Source: Erodium maritimum
Lineage: Eukaryota > Streptophyta > Magnoliopsida > Geraniales > Geraniaceae
DNA: 64,000 nucleotides
NCBI GenBank assembly: GCA_963921825.1
Contig: OY997590.1
Coordinates: 60,874,012-60,938,011, forward strand
Reading direction: 5' to 3'
The notes beneath the pieces are model-generated. The model was not told the origin of the DNA, ran no database searches, and saw only the letters and a list, made by a program, of their open reading frames with translations. Both the position numbers and the translations under genes were made by a program. Of this stretch, positions 46,142 to 57,763 are shown in pieces. Each line of letters opens with the position of its first letter. Position 1 is the stretch's first letter.

Positions 46142-48137
46142 GCCTCCTTCCTGTCGAGCAAACGACGTTAAACAAATGCGCTTGTTGGGAGGCAACCCAA
46201 TATTCCTACCCCTCGTTGTTTTGTATATGTTATGTCTTGCTCTTATTCTCTAACTATTTGTGCAAGTTGGTGATACTGGATGGAAGCTTGAGGGTTAGAG
46301 TCATATTTGTTAGCGCCGAGTTCTCGAGAACTCACTTGGGCGGAGTAGCATTCTATCTACCATGCACAAAGGCAATTTCAAGTATTCAGGAAAAAGTAGT
46401 ACCGGTGAAGGGGCAGTATCTCTATCCCTCTATTGTTTATTATGTTTAATATCTACTTGTGAACTTTGATGTTTTTTGTGGTGGGTGTTGAGCACCCGAC
46501 TTGTTGTGTTGATAGGTTATACATCTTAGTTCTCTGATTTGCTTGATTGTTCTACACAAGTGTGGGGTTGCCTATATGTGGTTAGGAGCATGTATAGGAT
46601 TAAGTCGCACTAGGGACAGTGCAAGGTTTTAAGTGTGGGGTGAGAGATCGTAGATCTTAGTGTGTTTGCATTGTGTTCTTCATGCATCATTGTGTTTCGA
46701 AATTTTCAAAAATAAAATCGAAAATCAAAAAATTATTTTCTGGTGGTTTATTGAGCTTAGTGTATATGATTTTAAGGTTTCAATTATTGGAATGTTGAAC
46801 ATGTTTTTCTTTCTTGCATAATTCAAAGGAGTGCATCGATTTGATGTGAATGAATTGACTTGTGTAAGCACATGTATTGAGGTATGCTTGTTTGTTTGCA
46901 TTCTGGATAGTTACTTGGATGTGTGCTTGAGTCCTCTAATTCCTATGCATGGAAACATGAGTCTAGAACTTCACAGATATCCCCTCGAGGCGAAATAAAA
47001 TAAGGAATTAGGTGATTAAGAAAATGATCATAGGCCATTCTTGGACCGTTTGTGCTAAATTTCATACCTATGAATATATGATTATCTACTAGTCACCCCT
47101 GTTGAGCTTTGGCCTTTCGTTTCTGACCTATATATTACAAGCCTATTTTCCTTTCACTTCATTTATATATCCTCTATTTTATTTTGAACCCATACTTCTT
47201 GGCAATGCTTAATTGAGTGGGGTTATTATGGTTGATGGTTGGTAATGAGATATATAATGTTTGGAGAAATAGTTATTTATTAATGTGTCGGGTTTATGGT
47301 AATATTTGTTGCTTTCAGCCTTCCCCCTAAAAGATAAGAGAGAAAAAAAATACAAGAATCTCTTTTATGCAGAAAGAGAAGTGTGGGGTAAGGCTGAAAA
47401 TTATAGCAGATAAAAAGAAAAGGCATTACAAATCCTTGTGGAAAAAAAATGTTCTTATTGATGCACAGAAGGAAACAAAAGGGTGCAGAGAAGTAAAAGA
47501 AATGGTAGTGCACAAATAGGGGTTATGGGTCGTGAGATACACTTTTGGGGTTATGAGTCGAAGTATGTCTGCCAAGATGTATCTATTGAGCTTATTTTCA
47601 TATACCTTACCACGCCCGATGCCTAGCCGATCATTACAAGCCTAATTAAAGCCCTGTGTGATTCGTGATTGCCTATATTCCTTATAATTAATGGAGAGGG
47701 GATTGAAAATGCTTGCTTATGAATCTCTAAAAACTGTGTATAGGGAAAAGAGGAACGCCTATCAAAGTTAACAAAAGGTTTGTAAGCGAAATTGAGTAGG
47801 CTTTAGTGCAAGTAGCTTCACATGCAGTATGTTCATCGGTTTATGCATTCTTTTGAGCTGTGTAAGAACTTTTGGCATGTGATAACTCTGAGAAATCCTT
47901 TTTGATCAATGTGTGATTAAGCTCGTAAATTACCAACTTTTAGTGAACTTTTGCATGCATCATGTAGTTGAGTCATAGGTTGCATTAGTTATAGGAACAT
48001 GCATTGCATGTGCATCTTTATTTTCATTGTCTGAATAAATGAGGCTTGGACTCCTCCTATAGAGGTGAACCTCGGGGTTTAACCGGTACATATCTTACTG
48101 CTTTATTTAGTTTAATTTTCTCGGGGCGAGAAAGGCT
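46142..48137 (+). other. Athila-like non-coding 3' interior with repeated polypurine-like motif
   Basis: No supported gene. The motif AAGTGTGGGG occurs at 46558-46567, 46631-46640, 47379-47388 and 48139-48148; only the last lies at the 3' LTR. The conserved Athila/Tat motif near 46179 marks where pol has been removed. Confidence 0.65.
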
Positions 48138-48150
48138 TAAGTGTGGGGTG
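48138..48150 (+). promoter_or_regulatory. Athila-like polypurine tract
   Basis: TAAGTGTGGGGTG lies directly before the 3' LTR (48152), as in other Athila elements. Confidence 0.75.
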
Positions 48151-48151
48151 T

Positions 48152-48490
48152 TGATGTGAACGTAAAATGCATCTATTCTAGATGTTTTTAGCTCACATTT
48201 CTAAGCTTTTCAGTCCCGAGATTATGTGATTTAATGTATTTCTCTCTATATTTATGTAATTGGTCTCTTTTCAGGGGTAATTGGGAGTTTGATGTGAAAT
48301 AAAGAGTTTTTGGAGCTAATGGAGCAAAAATCAGCTTAAGGAGTTTTGGAGTCTGACTAATCTTGTAAAGGGCATAACTTTTGCATACGAGCTCTGATTT
48401 TCGCCCGTAAGATATCAAATCGAAGGGAATTGAATTATCTACAACTTTGATGAAGGATTTGCCACTGTCCAAGATGCACGTTGGACGCAC
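48152..48490 (+). repeat. Athila-like 3' LTR, truncated to 339 bp
   Basis: Matches 43418-43756 (about ten differences) and stops after GTTGGACGCAC. The 5' LTR continues for another 1.07 kb. From 48491 the sequence is the duplicated outer-LTR block. Confidence 0.88.
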
Positions 48491-48492
48491 TG

Positions 48493-48980
48493 GATCTGGC
48501 CCGAGATTCTTGTCCTGGCCCAAGGCCCGCCTAGCCTAAGGCCCATCTCTGTCAAGCCCGGTCTGAGCTGAAGACGAGGGCGGCGAGCTAGGGTTTGCTC
48601 CGGCCGCCGTCGACGGCGTCAGGGACGCTCGAAGGGGAAGAAGTGGAGGCGGAGAAGGGCGTCAGTTCTCTGGCGACGCCGTTGCTGTGACGGCGGTGGC
48701 AGACGCGCGGCCCCAACGTCCTTCCGCCTCAGATCTGGCGAGAGCGACGTTCTCTCACTCGCCGGCGTGGTGCTACGACGGAGCTCGGGGTTTCAGACGG
48801 TGAAGGTCACCCAAACGAGCTCCTCACGATGGGTTTTCAAGCGTGAGAGATCGGAGAAGAGGAGGATGGGCGAGGGAGTACAAACCGAGCGAGGTCGAAC
48901 TCGGGAACTCGAACCAGAGAGGTTCTCCGGCGAGCTCATCTCGTTTCCGTTAGCGGTGGGTTCGATTTGTGAACGGCGGC
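48493..48980. repeat. 488 bp block, right copy
   Basis: Second copy of 42930-43417. It continues into the rest of the outer LTR (48981-49337), which has no left-hand counterpart. Confidence 0.88.
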
Positions 48981-49342
48981 GAAGGCGAGGTGAGGCGAGG
49001 CTGGATGCGAGAGAGACGGGAGGAAGAGAGGGAGATGGAGCGAGAGAGGAATCAGAAGAAGGTGAAGCGTCTCGATTCTCGTGCGGCGCGATGTAGAAGA
49101 AGGGTGAATAGGGTAGGGCTTCGCGTGTTTTGGGCTCGGGTGTGTGCGTGCTGGGCATGGGCTCGCCTTCTGATTGGGCCCAAGTTCCAACGCAGTCCAA
49201 AACTCTCTCTTCTCTTTTTTTTTATTCTTCTTTTTATTTCGCACTCGATCCAATTTCTCGATCCGTTTTCCAACCACGACGCTTTAAAACGAATAAAATT
49301 AACATTTTAATTCTTTTAAACCGGGGTGGGCTTTACAATGCG

Positions 49343-50729
49343 TTATTTTCACCTATCTTCATTAGGGAGATAACACATACTACAATTTGGTCGTAAGTTA
49401 TAATTCGTCTATTATGTTTTCGATTTTTGTACTAATTCTCCATTAATAAAATCTCACATTTTCTAAAAAAATCATATTAAGAATTGTTCAGATTATTATT
49501 AGACGGTAAAACCATAATTTTTACCACAAAATATATATATATTGTAATTTTAATATTAAAAAGTAAAAAATGTATTATATTAAATACTAATATAGTTGGA
49601 AATTTATTGTACACGGTAGATCCTTTTTTTGGCATACAAAATTACTTTTATTAGTACCTAAAGAAAGGATCACGTGGATCGTATTGGAAATAACAAAGAG
49701 GATGAAGTACAGTTCCGGTGACGGTCGGTACACTGATCCTACCACGTGATACCCGATAGTATTAGAGAGAAAACTAGGGGTGGTTCCTTAATCGTACCAT
49801 GGTTGGCGCAATGATTCTAGCTAGAGATCGATTCCCGTCTCAACTTGTATTGGCATGTTATGTCATAACAGTCGTCCAAGGAGTATACTAAGGAATGGAA
49901 GAAGCTGGGGAACAGTGGGTGTTTGTTCTTTAGGGGTCAAGATGTGGCTCCTCTAACACACCGCGTTATGCATGCGGGGTCTCATGATGACCAACGAGGC
50001 TATGTAGATACCCTCGTTGTTGCTCTATTGTTCACCTTCCCTGTGGGTATCATGTCCATCCTGTATATGGGTGCCGAAATAATCTGTTCTAGGGGGAGGA
50101 ATAGTCGTAGCGCTCCTTTAATTGGTCTTCATGATTACCTTCGGGTACATGATCCCCTCGAAGATTCGTGGGGCGATGGGGTCCCTTATCTGATGATGAG
50201 AGCCTCATGGTTGACGCGTACTGGAGCGTGTACCCATAATTACCCAAATTCTGAGCAACATTGTCTTGCCCGCGGTGTTGTTCGGTTGCTCATTTTTCCC
50301 TTACATTGATTATTGGTTCCTCGAAAACCTTGACATGTCGTCGAATCGTTCTCCACGGGCATATCCTTCTTTGACGGGGGTCCCGATCATGCACATGAGT
50401 ACCCGGAGGGGCGGATCCTTCTATTCTGCTCCGATTTTCGAATGAATTGGATACGGGGCCTGAGTCCAGTCCATGGAGGATGCCGCGGTGGCGGACCAGG
50501 GGATTGCGTTCGGCCAATGATCTGAACCCATTCTTGTGTTGTTGCTCCAATGGGTACCCTTTGCAAAGTAGGGCTAGTATCGTCCTCCAGCGTATCTCTC
50601 TGGATCGGCGTCAATAGACGACGAGGCAACATAGATAGGAGGTTCCTCATCGAAGGGTAGGTCGTCTCTACGGTAAAGGAGTGATAGTGCAGGGTTAGCG
50701 GTGAAAGGGCAGCGGTCGTTCTAACAAAG
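49343..50729. other. Unassigned region, 1.4 kb
   Basis: 49343-49640 is AT-rich. 49640-50729 is complex sequence with frames on both strands (49923-50309 plus, 50290-50650 minus) that match no family I recognise. No repeat pairs found. Confidence 0.35.
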
Positions 50730-52619
50730 ATTCCAACTTTGACGAGCCTGCTTTAATCCATGAATGGATCTCTGCAACTAGTCAATGGTATCTTGATAGG
50801 ATGTTGATTCAACTTGATCCACAGCTATCACGTCATTAATCTCTGAAGTGAGAAACTCATATCTGATAGGGGCTTGACGTGTCCTATCAGACCTCTTTTG
50901 TACTTGTGGTACAACCTCAGGTACTACATTCTCTTGTTCATGTACTTGAGTAACCATTTTAGGCACAACGCTACTTTGTGGGTCTGTAACTTCTTTAAGT
51001 TCAACAACCCTCCCACTGTTTCCTTTGGAAATAAACTCTCTTTCCAAAATACTCCACCTCGAGCAATAAACACTTTGTTCTCCGTAGCGTTGTAGAAGTA
51101 ATATTCTTTAGTTTCCTTAAGATATCCTACAAAGAGGAACTTCTCTGATTTGGGGCTAACTTATTCGTCATTAGACGCTTCACATAAGTTACACATCCCC
51201 ATATCTTTAGAAAAGACAAATCAGGAACCTTTCATGTCCATATCTCATATGGTGTCTTATCTACTGCCTTTGATGGTACTCTGTTCAAGACGAATGTAGT
51301 AGTTTCCAGAGCATATCTCTAAAATGAGATTGGGAGATCAATGTTACTCATCATAGACCGAACCATATCCTATAGGGTTCGATTCCTCCGTTCATACACA
51401 CCATTCCAATGTGGTGTTCCCGGGGAAGTTAGTTGAGAAATGATCTCACAATCTTTCAGATGATCTACGAACTCTTGGCTCAAATATTCACGACTTCGAT
51501 CATATCGTAGTGCCTTAATATTTTGGCCAAGTTGATTTTGTACTTCATTCTTGAAAATTTTGAACCTTTCAAAAATTCCGATTTGTTATGAAGTACCCAA
51601 ATCCTCCTATAGCAGTTGCACTTATTGGACCACATACATCCAATGTATAATCCCCAATAAGCCACTAGCTCTCTCACCGTTTCAGAAAAATGTGTCTTTG
51701 TCATCTTGTCCATTAAATAAGATTTGCACGTTTCAAATGATTCATAAAAGAATCCAAAAGTCCATGGAATTGGAGTTTTGAAATGCATTTCTTATTTACA
51801 TGAATCAAGCGACAGTGCTAGAGGAATATAGGGTTTGTCTCATCAGACTTAAACCCTCTTGTATCAATGTTATAGAGGGACTTCTCATTAGAGTCTTCTA
51901 TGTTCAAAACATAAAGACCTCTAACTCGAGAAGCATTTGCATGATGAACGTTATCATGAGAAAGACTAAACTTACTATTCTCAATAGCAAACTTATAGCC
52001 TTCTTTGTCCAACCACGAAATGGAGACGATACTCCTACAAAAATGTAGGTACATGATAACATCGCTCAAAATGCAAAACAAGCCCACTAGGCAAGGCTAA
52101 TTCGTATGTCCCCACAACTAAGGCAATGACTCCATGGTCATCCCCAACTCGTAGGTCCACCATGCCTTCCTTCAATGCCCTCTTACTTTTGAGTCCTTGC
52201 ACATTTATACAAATGTGGGAATCGGATCCAATATCCAATATCCAAGAACCAAAAGTAAATGCATTGATCTCTATAACATGAATAGCTGAAGAGCTGGGTA
52301 CACTACCCTTGTTCTTCTTCAGATCATCTTTCTATTTCTTGCAGTTCCTCTTCCTAATAGGCATCTTATATGACATGAGGTTCTTGACAGTATTGAACCT
52401 TTCAATCTTGGCCTTCTCTTGGAACATTTCCTTGAGTTGAACCATCATGTCATATACATCATCCTCCATCATTTGCTTCTGGAGATCAGCCTCCATGGAA
52501 CCAAGCATTATACAAGTGACATCAATAGAGTCATCAAAATGTTTGGTCCAACCATCTCTAATGGATTTCGAAGCATTTGAGGTTGGTTCCTCAGGAACTG
52601 GCTCATTCAAGAGGTTCAA
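50730..52619 (-). pseudogene. Copia-E fragment: gag, protease, integrase and a scrap of RT
   Basis: In minus-strand order: Gag mid-part (52619-52332: DDVYDMMVQLKEMFQEKAKI), protease region (52238-52035: MDIGSDSHICINVQGLKSKR, the D-[ST]-G site altered to D-I-G), pre-integrase (52087-51818: VRGLYVLNIEDSNEKSLYNI), integrase zinc region (51788-51680: YESFETCKSYLMDKMTKTHF), and the linker before RT (51047-50778: DRTRQAPIRYEFLT, ESTSYQDTID). After a stop it jumps to RSIHGLKQARQSWN (50777-50730), an RT segment that normally lies much further on, so the RT start is deleted. No LTRs are attached. Frames shift several times. Confidence 0.75.
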
Positions 52620-53052
52620 GATCCCTCTGCCTTATACGGAATGTGGATGACCAACGTAGGCTTACGCGAGTAGCGACAAGGGTCTGCGGTTGGGATTGAG
52701 GTGGCGGAAAAGATATGACGACGATAATGGTGATTACCAGCAATGGGCTTGGCTATGGGAGGAAAGCTTGCATAACCGACGACGATGGGAGGAAAACGAG
52801 ATAAAAAGCCTTTAAAGACCGATTTTGAAATTAATACATAATAAATCTTTTTATGGAGACGATGTAACTGAAAGACAACATTTTAAAAATAAATACAACG
52901 TGTTTATTTTTGTTTAACCACATGACGAAATGGGGTGATAATTGTTTGGTGGCAAAGTCTAGTTTAGTTAGCCTCACTACCTAATTATTTATTTATGACC
53001 AACAGGATATGTTAGCAAGTCTTCATAAACAATATTATCCAAGGTAGTATAC
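52620..53052. other. Short gap, no gene seen
   Basis: GC-richer at 52640-52800, AT-rich after. No feature recognised. Confidence 0.4.
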
Positions 53053-53690
53053 TTTTTTTTGATCGGCAAAGCAAATTTAGATTAAAAACCTCTTTCGAGA
53101 TGAAAGAGGAGGTTGTTACAAGGAGTCTAAACCTAGTTAGAAGGATCAATCCAACTAATAAAGGACTACAACCAATTACAACCAAAAGCACTAAAGGATC
53201 CAAGCTAAAATAATGAACTCAAAGCTAATTAAAGGGAATGCATACACACATAAATTGAAATGCGATGAGATAGGATGGTTAAGAAAGGATTTGATTGCAT
53301 CCTAGTACTTGCCAATGTGATTAAGTACTTCAAAATCAAGGGATTGTTGTTGGAGAGAGGTTCAAATTCAAAATGTATTGCTTGTAGCTTACTCCACCCA
53401 GATTGGATGAACTGTAACAAAGGACAGGGCTTAAGGCTGAGCTTCAGAAGAACTAAAAGGCCAGCTCATTATGTTTTGAGCTTCAAAATCAAACCAAGGG
53501 ATTGCATCCAAGGAAATCTTCAATGATCTAGCAATGTAGTGACTGTAAAGATAAAATCCTGCAACATGTAACCAGCCAAAGAACTGCCAAGAGAGGCTAA
53601 CAAGGACCAGAAACACCAAAACAGAAAAGCACCCTCAACCTAATCAATGTACTACCCTCACACCAGAAGCAGCAGAGAACCAAACAACTA
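53053..53690 (-). mobile_element. Retroposon 3' end (LINE or SINE-like)
   Basis: On the minus strand the sequence ends AATTTGCTTTGCCGATC followed by a poly-A run (T run at 53053-53060), the usual tail of plant LINE/SINE copies. The body upstream (to about 53690) has no convincing coding domain. The right edge is a guess. Confidence 0.45.
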
Positions 53691-54705
53691 AAACCCATAT
53701 ATCGATTTATCATTATTTTTTGTATATTGCCCTCATTCATTATTCTTATTTTTTCTATTTAAATTTAAGGGCAGTTTTTGGGTCAAATATGCAGATAAGG
53801 TTAGACAAGGCATCCACCAAAATTGTTTATTTATTTGAATCCAACCTAACTCTAGCTTAAAGCAAAAGAACAAAAGTTTTCAAATATTACAAACAACAAT
53901 CTGTAATATTTCGCTAAAACAAATGAAGATAAAGTTTTAATGTGTTTTTTGATTTAAAGGTACATATTTTATTAATAATATTAGAGCTAGTATAAGTAAA
54001 GAACCTCTAAATGGCTCAAAACTCATAACTCTAAGACAATATAATCGTCACATACGGTATTGAAATCGTCGCATAAGCAAATAGGAAGAGGGGTGGGGGT
54101 TGGAAAACGGGTCTGAAAGTACTGCTCAAGGTATTGCCTAAACGCTGCATGATTCCATGTGAAGTGCGATCGAACCTGAACTCGACAGTTGAATTGAGAG
54201 GATATACGTGAATCAAGGTTCCCTCCCAGAAAAAATCCATGAATCTCTGTTCACTAGTTATTGACTATGACAAGAAGGAATCAGATAAAATAAAAAGACC
54301 TAGCCGATTAGCCTGATCCAAAATCCAGAGAGGGGTCGAGGAGGGTGTCACGGTGGATGCCAAAGAGATGGAAGCGTCAGTGGCGGCTTCAGAGATGGCA
54401 GGGGTTGCTCAAGAGAGATGATCTGATACAATTTGTTCCAATGCAAGTTCAATCTGCAGTAGGTACAGAAAATGGGGGTGCATCGAATATGTACACTTTA
54501 CGCATGCATCGGTGGAGACCAAAGAAATAAGGACATCGATGACAGCTTCAATGGAAACTGTAGAGGTAGCGGCGGTTGCTCAGAAATGGGGACCAGTTGT
54601 TGGCTCAGCGATGGGGAGGAGCAGTTAAGTGGTGGCAGTGGGTTATTTGACGGCGACGAGGCATGACACAAAGGCGGAGCAGAGGAGACAACCAGTGAGA
54701 ACAGG
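53691..54705. other. Gap with no gene; GC-rich towards the right
   Basis: 53691-54050 is AT-rich. 54330-54705 is GC-rich and contains two loosely similar stretches built on 'gcggcttcagagatggcagg' and 'gtagcggcggttgctcagaa', possibly an old local duplication. No domain seen. Confidence 0.4.
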
Positions 54706-54725
54706 GGTGGACCTACTGAGAACTC

Positions 54726-54768
54726 GGGGGGGGGGGGGGGGGGGGGGGGGGGAGGGGGCACGTGCCCC
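54726..54768. repeat. 27-G homopolymer followed by a GGGGCACGTGCCCC palindrome
   Basis: G runs from 54726 to 54752, then A, then five Gs that lead into the 14 bp perfect palindrome at 54755-54768, with a CACGTG core. Run length in assemblies is often unreliable. Confidence 0.85.
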
Positions 54769-55517
54769 TTCAAATTAAAAAAAAAAAGGTATTATTACCT
54801 TAAGTTTTGCATTTTTTTACTTATAATTTTATTTCTTTCAATATAAATGCCCCAACTCAGATTCTAAATATATGTATATTATTATTTTCTTGATTTCTTC
54901 CCATTTTATTTAATAATTTCTATTTACTAATATATTTTTTTATTTCTTAATTGTATTAACTTATATTTATAAATTACTGTTTTTATTATATTATTTTTTA
55001 ATCTAGTAATTATTTTATATTTTCTATTATCTAAGTTTTTAATTTGTGTAAAATTTTAATTTAAGTCGTTTTCTTAAATTAATGATTATTATTAATTTGA
55101 TTTTTGAGTTACTTATTGTTTAAGGGTTGAGAATATTATCAATTTAAATGTAGTTATCTACAAAATTATTATAGTTATTTCAACCGAAAATCAAACTCCA
55201 CAAGTTTTGATAAGAGGAAGAAATGGAGTAAGAGGCCAATGAATATTGTATACGTTGATTTTTTTATATATTATTATATTGACAACATTTTTTAAGTATT
55301 TTTTTTCAAAATATAAAATTTCTGACATCGTGTTTTATAATAAAATATTAATTATTATCCTTTTATATGATATCAATATTTATTTATGTTAAATTATAGT
55401 ATTCTTATTATTAAAAAAATTAGTGCCCCCCGTTAAAGAAATGTCAATTGTTATCGTAAAAAAAATTTGTTCCCTCCCCACCCATTGAGAAAGATAGATT
55501 CGCCACTAAATGGGAGA
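54769..55517. other. AT-rich block, possible non-autonomous DNA transposon
   Basis: Very AT-rich, no gene. The left junction (ggggtggacctactgag) and the complement of the right junction (agtggcgaatctatctttct) are loosely alike, which might be decayed hAT-type terminal repeats. I could not match target duplications. Confidence 0.3.
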
Positions 55518-55880
55518 AGGGTTGTTGGCAGAGACAGAGCTAGGTGAGAACGATGCCATTGAGACAGAGGAGAGCGATCGGACCGAGGCCGAGAAGACAG
55601 TGACGATCTTGGGAAAGGTCAGCCACCTGCACTGAAAGACGCATGAGAAACTTTATCTAAACTAGAGAGGGGCGGCATCATATTGTTAGAAATGTACTGT
55701 TCAATGCGTTAGGTGTGTGTTTATTTCTCATCGTCAAATTATGCCTAACTTTTATTGATTAATTATTCATATATATTAATATTATGGTAAAATATTAAAT
55801 ATAAAAATAAAATTAATATTTTTCATACACGGGAAAGTACGATAGTTGTTTTAAGGGGAAACGCCATATCCCAACTATGT
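55518..55880. other. Gap, no gene seen
   Basis: GC-rich at 55520-55680, AT-rich afterwards. Nothing recognised. Confidence 0.4.
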
Positions 55881-56180
55881 TTCACCTTTAATTCCACCAT
55901 CTTAACTGCGACTGACCTTTGGTTAAAATTTCCATCCGGTGAACTTTTCGCGATTCCTAGAAAGTAACAAAATCTGTTATTTTAGACGGCACCGTTAGTT
56001 TTGCTTGGGAAAAGACGCATTTGCACTCAAATTTGACTGACCTTTGTTCACCTTCGATTCCACCATCCTAACTATGACTGACCTTTGTTCACAAATCCAT
56101 CATGTGAATCTTTCGTGATTCCTAGAAAGTAACAAAATTTGTGATTTCAGACGGCACCGTTAGTTTTCCATGATCTATCT
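55881..56180. repeat. Tandem repeat, 166 bp unit, 1.8 copies
   Basis: Both units begin ttcacctt(t/c)(a/g)attccaccat (55881 and 56047) and share gattcctagaaagtaacaaa and agacggcaccgttagttttg. Divergence is roughly 15%. Confidence 0.8.
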
Positions 56181-57645
56181 TATTGTAATGCATTTTCATT
56201 TCGTTAACCTAAGATCACCTTATCATGTCTAATTGTTCTCAACAATGGATTTAAGAAACATAATTATTGCACTGCATAAATAGTTCGCACACTGCAACAT
56301 AAGTACTTCAACATTACAACTTCATCATAGATCATAGTTCAATATTAAAAAGTTCAAAATTACAAAAACTTCATAGTTCAACATTACATACTTCATCATA
56401 ATTCCACATAGTTCATCCATCCAACAACATTATTTTTTTTGTCTACCTACTACGTAAAAAACTTATACATTGCACATTAACACATAACCAAAAATGATGA
56501 AACACATAGTTTTCTAATTAAAAGACATTGTTGTTTATTTTGACAGCTCCATGTTCTTTGTTTTAAAACAAAGAAAGGTATAAATTCAATGCATATTATT
56601 GTAGGGTGAAAGATTAAGAGAAATAATTACAGTTTATACTATAAATCTAGTTATACAACAAAACCCTACCCCACCCGTACAATTTGGAAATTATCATGCC
56701 AACTAAGCTTGGGAGGTTGTGATAATATTTTAAAATATTTATTCATTCTGACAAATCATTAATCCAATAAAATAATTGAACCCTTGTAAAAATTATCTTA
56801 TCCTAGATGTAATAATTATTTATTTAATATCACACATGCTTCTCAACAAACTCTTCCAGCTCAAAAGATCCAAAATAAACCAATAGCTCTTTTAGAATAC
56901 AAAATACAAAACATAATAGTGTGTATATAAATCTAAAATTATAGTTTGGAAATGAAGTCAAAAGAGACGGCGTTGTATGAGATTAAGTGGGTACCAAAAG
57001 CATCTTTGAAGTTTGAAAAACAAATAAACCTTCTTCTCTTTATTAGTGGTGCACTAGGGACCAATGAGAGAGCAGTGACGTGGAGGGGCAGGAGAGTAAT
57101 TTGGGGATCGGATAGGATGAGATGAGCTGTTGTTGGTTAGTAAATGACAGCTGGGAAAATAAGGTAGGCGTTTGGTTCTCCCAAAAACCTTGACCGAACT
57201 CCCGAATAAAAATGGGTTATTACTATTTAATGTTAGAAAGCCAAAGATGGAAAAGCTCGAGATTTGACTCGGCAAGCGTGACCCAGAGACAGCACGCCGC
57301 GCTGCTGCACCACTTCCTAGCTGGCATTTTCCCAACTGGATAAGAACACCACACACACACCATAGTTAATAGTTAGTAGTTTCCTTCCCTAAGTCGGCCT
57401 TGAGTTTTGCTTATTCACGGAACTGCCATTAGGCCCACCACCAGCCCTATAATTATTTCATTTTTAGTCCACGAGCGGCAGATGTGAAAGCGACGACTTG
57501 CACGATCCATATTGGTCTGTACCAAATCATGCCTTATCTTTATCTATCTTATGTTTTTTAATATTTTAATAACAAAGTGCCACACCCTACTTTGCTTTCA
57601 AGAAAGTAGAACATCACGGCTGGTAAAATTTTGATTTTGAATACA
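56181..57645. other. Intergenic, no gene seen
   Basis: Mostly AT-rich with simple 'cttcatcatag/ttcaacatta' word repetition at 56300-56420. A more complex stretch at 56950-57500 has no supported coding frame. Confidence 0.45.
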
Positions 57646-57763
57646 TTTTTTTATGAGCAAAGCAGTATATAATTCTCTCTCATTCCAAAGATTGAAAAAG
57701 GAGGACAAAAAGTCTGTAGCTACAGAAATTTTACATGAAGTACATCAAACATGAAGGAGTAAT

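Larger units (their letters stand above)
43418..48490 (+). mobile_element. Athila-like Ty3 element, internally deleted, 3' LTR truncated
   Basis: 5' LTR (43418-44829), a tRNA-Asp-type primer site, one Gag/protease-derived frame, a non-coding 2 kb stretch, a polypurine tract and only the first 339 bp of the 3' LTR. The motif GCGCTTGTTGGGAGGCAACC at 46179-46198 is one I associate with the region downstream of pol in Athila/Tat elements. Integrase, RT and RNase H are absent, so it could move only with help from another element. Confidence 0.75.
41287..49337 (-). repeat. Solo LTR of a Ty3-like element, interrupted by the Athila-like insertion
   Basis: On the minus strand it begins TGTAAAGCCCACCCCGG at 49337 and ends GGATTTGGGGCGTGACA at 41287. 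The flanks are ATGTG (41282-41286) and ATGCG (49338-49342), a 5 bp target duplication with one mismatch. No primer site follows the LTR end, so this is a solo LTR. Without the insertion and the duplicated block it is about 2.5 kb. Long LTRs of this kind occur in Del/Tekay-type chromoviruses; family assignment is inference. Frames inside it (for example 43204-43425 and 48767-49096) are not genes. Confidence 0.72.

Noticed and set aside
43204-49310. Arg/Glu-rich frames at 43204-43425, 48767-49096 and 48969-49310
   Set aside because: They lie in the outer solo LTR and its duplicated block; low-complexity composition and presence in both copies suggest chance frames.
49640-50729. Organelle-derived insertion or viral fragment
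   Set aside because: No organelle or viral gene motif could be recognised; origin left open.
54706-55517. hAT transposon with terminal inverted repeats
   Set aside because: The ends are only loosely similar and no 8 bp duplication was found; kept only as a possibility.
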